Both the position numbers and the translations under genes were made by a program. This document shows, piece by piece, positions 57,291-64,000 of a DNA stretch of 64,000 nucleotides. The notes beneath the pieces were generated by a model. That model did not search any database, was not told the DNA's origin, and was given only the letters and a program-made list of their open reading frames with translations. How positions within the stretch are numbered: position 1 is the stretch's first letter; each line of letters starts with the position of its first letter. The DNA comes from Eucalyptus grandis (lineage: Eukaryota; Streptophyta; Magnoliopsida; Myrtales; Myrtaceae), in NCBI RefSeq assembly GCF_016545825.1, contig NC_052612.1:40407738-40471737 (forward strand). Reading direction: 5' to 3'.

Positions 57291-58843
57291 TTTTTTTTTT
57301 TAATTTCTTTTCATTTATTTATTTATTATTGCTACTATTCTTTTTATATTTTGTATTTTTTTTGTTTATTTTTACCTTTTTATATTTTTGCAAAAAGGGC
57401 ACTTGGAAGATCGACAAAATTCAGGTGTCAACAAGTCTTTCTTTTGCCAAAAAAAAAAAAAAAAAAAATTGAATACGAGGATGTGAAATGTGATCGTGTA
57501 GTAGTATCCCAAAACTGACAATGGGTGATTAGCTTTATACTTTTGATGTTTGAGACTTTATCTATATTCAAAGTATTTTCACTAAAAGCCAAAATTGTTC
57601 GGTGATAAAAATTTAAGAAACCCAATGCAAAGCAACTTTGTCGTGATTTTTGTTTGATAAAGAATTTTGGAAGACATGACGATATTTTTTGTCATATTGT
57701 TAATTTGGATATTCATTTTCAAAATTCCCATAGTGAAGGGTTCACAGCATAATATGTCTCTTCTAGAAGTCTTGAAGAAATTCCCATAGTGAAGTACTCT
57801 TCACAAATACATGACATTAAAGTATCCATAAAAAATAATCCATCATCGACAAAAAATTAATAGCACATATTTTATTAATAAATGAATATTACCATATCAA
57901 CAAAATAAAAATAATTTCTTCCTGGTGTTTCCAAAAAAAAAAGTTATCCGAGAAAAATATGCGCTCATAATTTCAACATCAAGAAAAAAAGAGATAAATA
58001 AATATTATATTGGCATATAATCAACTTAGAAACTTGTAGGAATGCTACTTAAAACTTTAAGTTGTTAATTTTCAAAACAGGTGTTGCTTCACCAAGAAAT
58101 ATCCAAGGAGTATGTGTCACTGTTATCAATGTGTTTGCCAGTATTCTTATTCCGAAAATAAATTAAGGGAATCCTAGATATACATAATACTAAGGATTTT
58201 CCATAATACAAATTGAATTTTGCATATTTCAACAAAATGCTCAACTATTCTCTTTGTGATGCATTTTCCTGGATGATCAACTCTTGCCAAAAAAAAAAAA
58301 AGGATGGACATCAAATGGTTACTAAAAATATAGGGAGGATTTCTGTAAAAGACAAAATCGAAATATACGGAATCACAATATGATAGACATTATCTCTAGC
58401 TCTCTATAAATGGAGAGGAGCAAATAGAGGAGAGAAAAGAAACCGTTTTGAAGGTTCAACACAAGTAGCTTGCTTGACTTTTCTACACCAAGTATATGGC
58501 ACAAGAAGGGAATTTACTTTCTCTTTCAATTGGACCATCAATGGTTGTGCATAGCTAAAAGAAGTATAGACATTTGTTAATACGTTAATAAAAATAACAA
58601 ACTGCAAAAGAACTTTTGTCAATGTAATAGTGAAGAGCATAAAGCAACACGACTATCACCCAAGAAAAATCCCTCATAATGTGCCAAATCGTCTATTCGA
58701 TGGCAAAGTGATGGGAGAGATGGTAGACCCAATAACTGAAATAATATAAGTTAAGGTGACATATGGATGCATTGGCCCGGTAACTGAAGTCACAAATCAA
58801 CAGGAATGCGTTCTGAATTTGAAGTGAAACATGGATAAATGCA

Positions 58844-58974
58844 CCTTGCCAAGAGGATCCTCCGAAATGCATTGGCAATAGAAGGATCGATGCCAACCAT
58901 ATCAAACTCCATGTCTTCATGGCTGATTCTGGTGACTTGGACTCTAAATTTGTTGCGGAAATCATCAAAACTTT
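58844..58974 (-). pseudogene. RPAC1-like exon remnant, copy 2
   Basis: Reads [20 protein letters not shown] and then [20 protein letters not shown], keeping the consensus FRRIL where copy 1 has FQRIL. It is followed by an intact-looking donor AAG-GTGCAT. A splice-acceptor-like AAG precedes it at 58975-58976. This copy is better preserved, but no further RPAC1 exons were found, so an expressed gene is not supported. Confidence 0.68.
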
Positions 58975-61304
58975 CTTACTTTATGCGGTCAATTTTTGTT
59001 GCTCAACTTTTCTCTAACAAGTTTATTGACTGTGTTGACCGATAGCATTGTGATTTCGCAACAGCTGTTCGTGAAAATCGTTGGGTTGCTCGAGAGATTA
59101 AAGGCAAATGCACTTTTGTCAACATCGGATAGGAGATGTCCCCAAAAAAGAGATTCCACCACGAACATGTCGCCAAAAATTTGGTTGCTCTGGGGCAAAT
59201 GTGAAAGCTTTTCTTTTGTGGCAACTGCTTTAGCATTGCTTTAGCTGAAGATGAAGTGTGAATGGAATCCTTTCTTCTTTACGTTTGCCTTTTAATTCAA
59301 TCTTTCCAGAACTGATTAATTTTGCAATTTTTTTTTTCATTTTTATGAATTTTCTTTTTTCATTTTTTCATTTTTTTTCTTTTTCTTTTTTTAGTGCTGG
59401 CATGTGGCCAGTCTGGGCAATGGCCAGCAAACTGCCACAAACTAGGGCCGGTGAGGCAAAAGAGGGGTGGTCGGTGAGGGAGGGCTAGTTGCCGGCCATT
59501 GTTGGAGACCATCTAGAGGCCAAGGGAAAAAAGAAAAAGGAAAAAATAAAAAATCATAATATATATATATCAACGATTTCTAACCAAAATTAATTAAAAT
59601 AACTAAATCGACAAATCGTCAAAAGATTTATGACTCAATTAGCATATCGTTTCAACCAAAAAAAAATTGGTAAATTTTTAAAAGATTTAGAACTAAGTTG
59701 ATATAATTGAACATCTATGATTGAATTGATCAGCTATAATAGGATTTGTCTCGTAACTATGCTTATTGCAAAAAACCAGAAAAATATCATATAAGAAAAT
59801 TGTGAATGCTTTATGTGGTATCGGTTATTCCATGTTAGTTCAGCACATATATTCTTTCAACATTGTTGCTGCGAATTGAAACTCTACATTCATTAGCTGA
59901 TTCTTATCAAAAGGTATCGGGTGAGATTAATTTTTCCATAAATTTGCTCAGCAGCAATTATACATGTATAGAGCTATCTATTTGACTAGACTCTATATGC
60001 TAAGTGCATTTATATAATATTCTCACTAGAAGTTAAAAGCATTGTCTGGATTTAAAAACCCAAAACTGAAAACCAAAGTTCGTGATTTTCATTCAGTCTG
60101 CGCCGAAACTTCTAGAGATATTTTTTCCCCCTTTAAAACCTGAAAAACAAAAAAGCGTTTTATATGTCGACTGTTTATTGAAAAGCATTGTAAAATGCAC
60201 ATTGACCTTTGCATGTTTTTTAAAATGTCAGGGACCCAAAAAAAAAAAAAAAAAAAAAGAACTAAAAATGAAAGACAAAAATTCATTTCAGACATATTTT
60301 AAATCCGTGTACTTCCTTGTAAAACAATTTTACTGGGGCAATGCACTTTCAATCTGTCATTTCAACACTTACCATCTACTCCTCAAAACCGATCGACATA
60401 AAATAAAGCTCACCAGCTGAAGGCAAAAAGCCCGGAACCGGAAGACGATTCATCGACAGCAACGGAAGTTACAAGAAAATTAAAGAGGAAGATGACAGGG
60501 AAGTTCAGGAATTAGGGATCGAAATTGGTGGCGAGCAAGGTTTCTCACTCTCCTCTAATTACAGGAAAAAAATATGCATACCTCAATACAATCGTAACCA
60601 TTTATTACGAAAAAAATCTTACGTGATAGTATTGATTATGCATAAGTTAGTGGATGTAACCATAAAATAATCCAAAAAGCACAAATACTAAAAATTTAGA
60701 GAATTAAAATTGTACTCAATGCTTAAAAATAAAAATATAGAACTATGAAATGAATCTTGTTAATAAGTACTTTCGAGCCAACTATTATATATGAGAGAAA
60801 GACAATGACCGAGTTGAAAATGGGGACAAAGTTGGTGGTGATGATCGCTACTGCAACGGTGATGGAGCAATGAAAGTGGTGATGGAGGAGTAGAGGTCGG
60901 ACTATGCAGTGATAAATGGTGCCACGATGGTAAAGTCGCAACTTAACAATCCAAAAATGTAGCTAGCAATCAATGAAATCTAACACTGAAATTTGCTGAT
61001 TGAATTATTGCTTAGAACGCAAGTAATTTCAAAATTCGTTTTGGGCAAATTGTAAGTCGGAGCTGAGTCTCGTAAAATCTTACAACTTTATAATACTTTA
61101 AAATAATAATCTCCCGTAACTTTGAAAATTCATTTCGGACAAATCGTAAGTTAGAACTGAATCTTGTAAAATTCTACAACTTTACAATACTCTGAACTGA
61201 TAATCCCCGTGACTTCTCAACTTAACAACTCCTAAATTGGACCCACCAGTTCATAATTTTCAAGGCTCCGAAATTGGAACTCGATTTCGAAAATTTATCC
61301 TATT

Positions 61305-62190
61305 AGATGAATGGAGGGCGTGAACGTTCACCAAGCAAAGACTTGGTGAGCCCCCGTGGCGTGTAGCACAAAAGCCCTCTTCCCCCTTTTCCCTTTCTTG
61401 TCCTTTCTCCTTTTTTTTTTTTTTTTTTCTTTTTCTTCTTCCTTTTCTTTGATTTCCCTTTCTCCCTTTCATGCGTGCCCCCCTTTTTTTTATCTGAGGT
61501 GGGACGTCCACTTTCTCCTTTTGTTTTTTCTTTCTTTGGTCGGTACTTTCTCCTTTTGTTGACTAGTTAAACTTTCTTTTGTTTTTTGTTAATTTTACCC
61601 ACACTTCGACCCGTTCAATATTATAATATCTACCGTAACTGCGAAAAAATAAATCCTATCTTCCCTGCCCTATTTGAGATAATTTTGCTTATTTATCGAG
61701 AGATAGAACTGATCAACACCACACACGCATATGCGCACTGCACTGTGCTTGCGGGCATTCTCGCCGAGTTCCTTTCTCGTTCATCTGCTCGGCGAAGGTT
61801 GGAATCGCACGCTCAATTGCATAGATGCCTTCTCCTTTCCCAGATGAAAAGGAATCCATTGTCAAGTCATCAGTCATTTCGGAAACTCCAAAGTCACGAT
61901 TCATTCGTGTATTCTAGGAGCGGATCTTCGGGACTCCCATGTTTCTCAGGGGCGACCCTCGCTGCATTGCTTCGGTCACCGCTTTCTCTCGTCCCGCCCG
62001 TGGTTTTCGTTTCGTCTCTTTGCTCTTGTTCAAATCGTGGGTAAAGAAACACCAAAATGGCCGGGCTTTTTCTTTCTTATCTGATGAGCCGAAACGAATT
62101 GAAGCTTCAGCTCAGCCTCACGGGTCAGTTTAGCTAATGGGCTATTGGACCCATCGGAATTAAACGGCAAATGGGCTTGGGGAATGAAGG
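61305..62190. other. CpG-rich block, copy 2
   Basis: Counterpart of 56395-57290. A minus frame of 63 codons (61713-61904 here, 56805-56996 in copy 1) is conserved with few differences (SEMTDDLT, FSSGKGEGIYAIERAIP). I do not recognise it, and it could be simple sequence conservation of a recent duplicate. Confidence 0.4.
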
Positions 62191-62635
62191 CCGGACTGGG
62201 GTTTTTAAATTTCTTTTGATTTATTTATTATTATTGCTACTATATTTTTTATATTTTGTATCTTTTTGTTTATATTTACCAATTTTATATTTTTGCAAAA
62301 AGGGCACTTGAAAGGTCAACAAAATTCATGTGTCAACAAGTCTTTCTTTTGCCAAAAAAAAAAAAAAAAAAAAAAAATGAATACGAAGATATGAACTGTG
62401 ATCATATAGTAGTATCCCAAAATTGACGGTGGATGATTAGGTTATACTTTTGATGTTGGAGACTTTATCTATATTCGAACCATTTTTACTAAAAGCCAAA
62501 ATTATTCAGTGATAAAAATTTAAGAAACCCAGTGCAAAGCGACTTTGTCGTAACTTTTGTTTGATAAAGAATTATGGATGACACGATGATATTTTTTGTT
62601 ATATTGTTAATTTGGATATTCATTTTCAAAATTCC

Positions 62636-63219
62636 TTTGTAATTCTAGAACTTTTAATGTATTCATCCATGAATATAACTGTAACAGAAAGAGAAGCAGA
62701 AAAGGCAGCCCTCGTTCATCGTCCACCATCGCCTGCCGTCCACTTGCCATCGAAGAGGGTCATCTGTCCGTTGTCCGAGTCGTCGCCATCATACGACCCT
62801 TACGCGAGTCACCCTCGAGGCTTTGCCGTTGAAGTTGCAAAGTTAGAGGCGGAAGCATTGCGTACATTGAGGTCTGCAGAGGCAGACCTTGTCGAGGATG
62901 TGCGGCCTCCGCCGGGCCGCCACTGTCGAGTCACTCGTCGACGGGATCTAAAATTTTCGTCCGGCCAGGTCAAGCCAAGGCTGCAGGACTTTGGATTTTG
63001 CCCAAGCAGATTTTAGCTTACAGCGACTCAATAATATTTGCCCCCACACATCATAACTTTTACGGACTTTAAAGGGTCAAATCTACTTATAAAGCGTTCA
63101 AACACACACGGTGAGAATCACATAGGGTGCATCGTTATAGTATTAAAATCCGAAAGTTACTTTCCATCTTTGATTAGTACAATAAGAAGACAAGCACTTG
63201 GCTAAAACTTATGATATGT
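62636..63219. other. Unique spacer with a GC-rich patch
   Basis: 62690-63010 is GC-rich, and a 134-codon plus frame crosses it (62612-63016) with no known domain. It starts in the duplicated repeat and is probably accidental. The rest is AT-rich. Confidence 0.5.
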
Positions 63220-63610
63220 CCACGACAGTAAACCCCAGCAAAAAGCTAAATTAGATTAACAAGAAATTAAGAAGAGATAATATAGTCTTTAGTAATACTA
63301 GTTATACAAAGAGTATATCAACAGGGTGCATCAATTTAGTATATCATTTATGTGCACCTGTTAGGATAATCAACATTATTCCATTACTCACATTTAAAGG
63401 AAAGGGAAGAGATTGCGATATTTCACATCATAGAAAATTAGATGCCGACAACAAAATTGTATCTTCATCTCGGCAAATCGTAGAGGAGTGATTGATCCTC
63501 CTCCCACGAAGTCATCTCTACATCTGCTTTTGATAGCATCAATGTGGAGACCGCACCTGAAGCACGAATAGATCCATTTCTAATGCAATCGATCTCTTCA
63601 TCTTCTTGTC
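63220..63610 (-). pseudogene. WAK-3 fragment: C-terminal tail and 3' flank
   Basis: 63465-63610 encodes EDEEIDCIRNGSIRASGAV and then SKADVEMTSWEEDQSL, parallel to the last 45 residues of WAK-2 (EEEIDHVRTGSIHAPGAI, EVELTSMEEDQSL). The stop of WAK-2 reads CTC here, so the frame runs on for six more residues. 63220-63464 matches the WAK-2 3' flank (13560-14050 minus the MITE). Coding similarity stops at 63610, where a repeat begins, so the gene is interrupted. More may lie beyond the window. Confidence 0.8.

Positions 63611-64000
<390 letters not shown>

Larger units (their letters stand above)
52791..57734. repeat. Tandem duplication, copy 1 (4.94 kb)
   Basis: Begins GAAGGGTTCACAGCATAATATG and is followed directly by a second copy with the same start at 57735. 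The copies match along their length with about 5% differences and small indels. Contents: AT-rich sequence, an RPAC1-like exon remnant (53909-54030), an AT/GC mosaic repeat near 54380-54840 and a CpG-rich block (56395-57290). Confidence 0.9.
57735..62635. repeat. Tandem duplication, copy 2 (4.90 kb)
   Basis: Direct repeat of 52791-57734. The two copies abut without spacer. The junction phrase ATTCCCATAGTGAAG recurs about 45 bp inside copy 2, a possible microhomology trace. Sequence after 62635 diverges from copy 1. Confidence 0.9.

Noticed and set aside
61586..62044. 152-codon plus frame in duplication copy 2
   Set aside because: The counterpart in copy 1 is split into separate frames, and there is no domain; likely chance opening in a CpG-rich block.
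62612..63016. 134-codon plus frame in the GC-rich patch
   Set aside because: Begins in the duplicated repeat and crosses its edge; no domain or splice support.

Overview
The window is nuclear DNA from a flowering plant, most likely a eudicot. Evidence is the wall-associated receptor kinase (WAK) genes with the usual three-exon layout, Ty1/copia elements primed by initiator tRNA-Met, a Sirevirus-type retrotransposon complex, MITEs and an AT-rich background. The repeat families look Myrtales/Eucalyptus-like to me, but that is only an impression. No bacterial, organellar, CRISPR or tRNA/rRNA features were seen.

Layout. 1-2152: AT-rich flank with no supported gene. 2158-9498: Copia-1, a complete but decayed minus-strand Ty1/copia element with two LTRs of about 450 bp and the 5-bp target duplication AGATG. 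10319-12995: a WAK pseudogene (WAK-psi1) with stops, frameshifts and a lost splice acceptor. 14055-16890: an intact three-exon WAK-like kinase gene (WAK-2, 722 codons), the only host gene in the window that reads as complete. 17117-48798: Copia-2, an older minus-strand Tork/TNT1-like element with target duplication ATTTT. It sits 227 bp upstream of the WAK-2 start codon, and its pol gene is split by a 26.7-kb Sirevirus complex (19240-45907, target duplication AAAAC). That complex holds two tandem minus-strand elements, A and B, sharing one LTR, plus an inverted third element, C, and a truncated fifth LTR.

49332-52104 is a foldback element. Its left arm carries three MITEs, one in each of three TTA/TAA sites, while the matching sites in the right arm are empty. 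52791-62635 is a direct tandem duplication of about 4.9 kb. Each copy contains one exon-like remnant of the RNA polymerase I/III subunit RPAC1 and a CpG-rich block. 63220-63610 is the 3' end of a third WAK copy, cut by a repeat that runs off the window.

Interpretation. The ancestral locus seems to have been a minus-strand WAK tandem array, since expanded mainly by retrotransposons. WAK-2 keeps a short native core promoter (CCAAT, TATA-like, GA-rich leader), but everything further upstream was moved 31.7 kb away and replaced by a co-oriented LTR. No autonomous transposable element remains: every gag/pol copy carries stops, frameshifts or domain deletions. I found no clear new multi-gene system. 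The best candidates for follow-up are the three-site MITE occupancy of a foldback arm, the Sirevirus array sharing LTRs, the W-box/TGACGTCA cluster in the Copia-1 leader, and possible LTR control of WAK-2.
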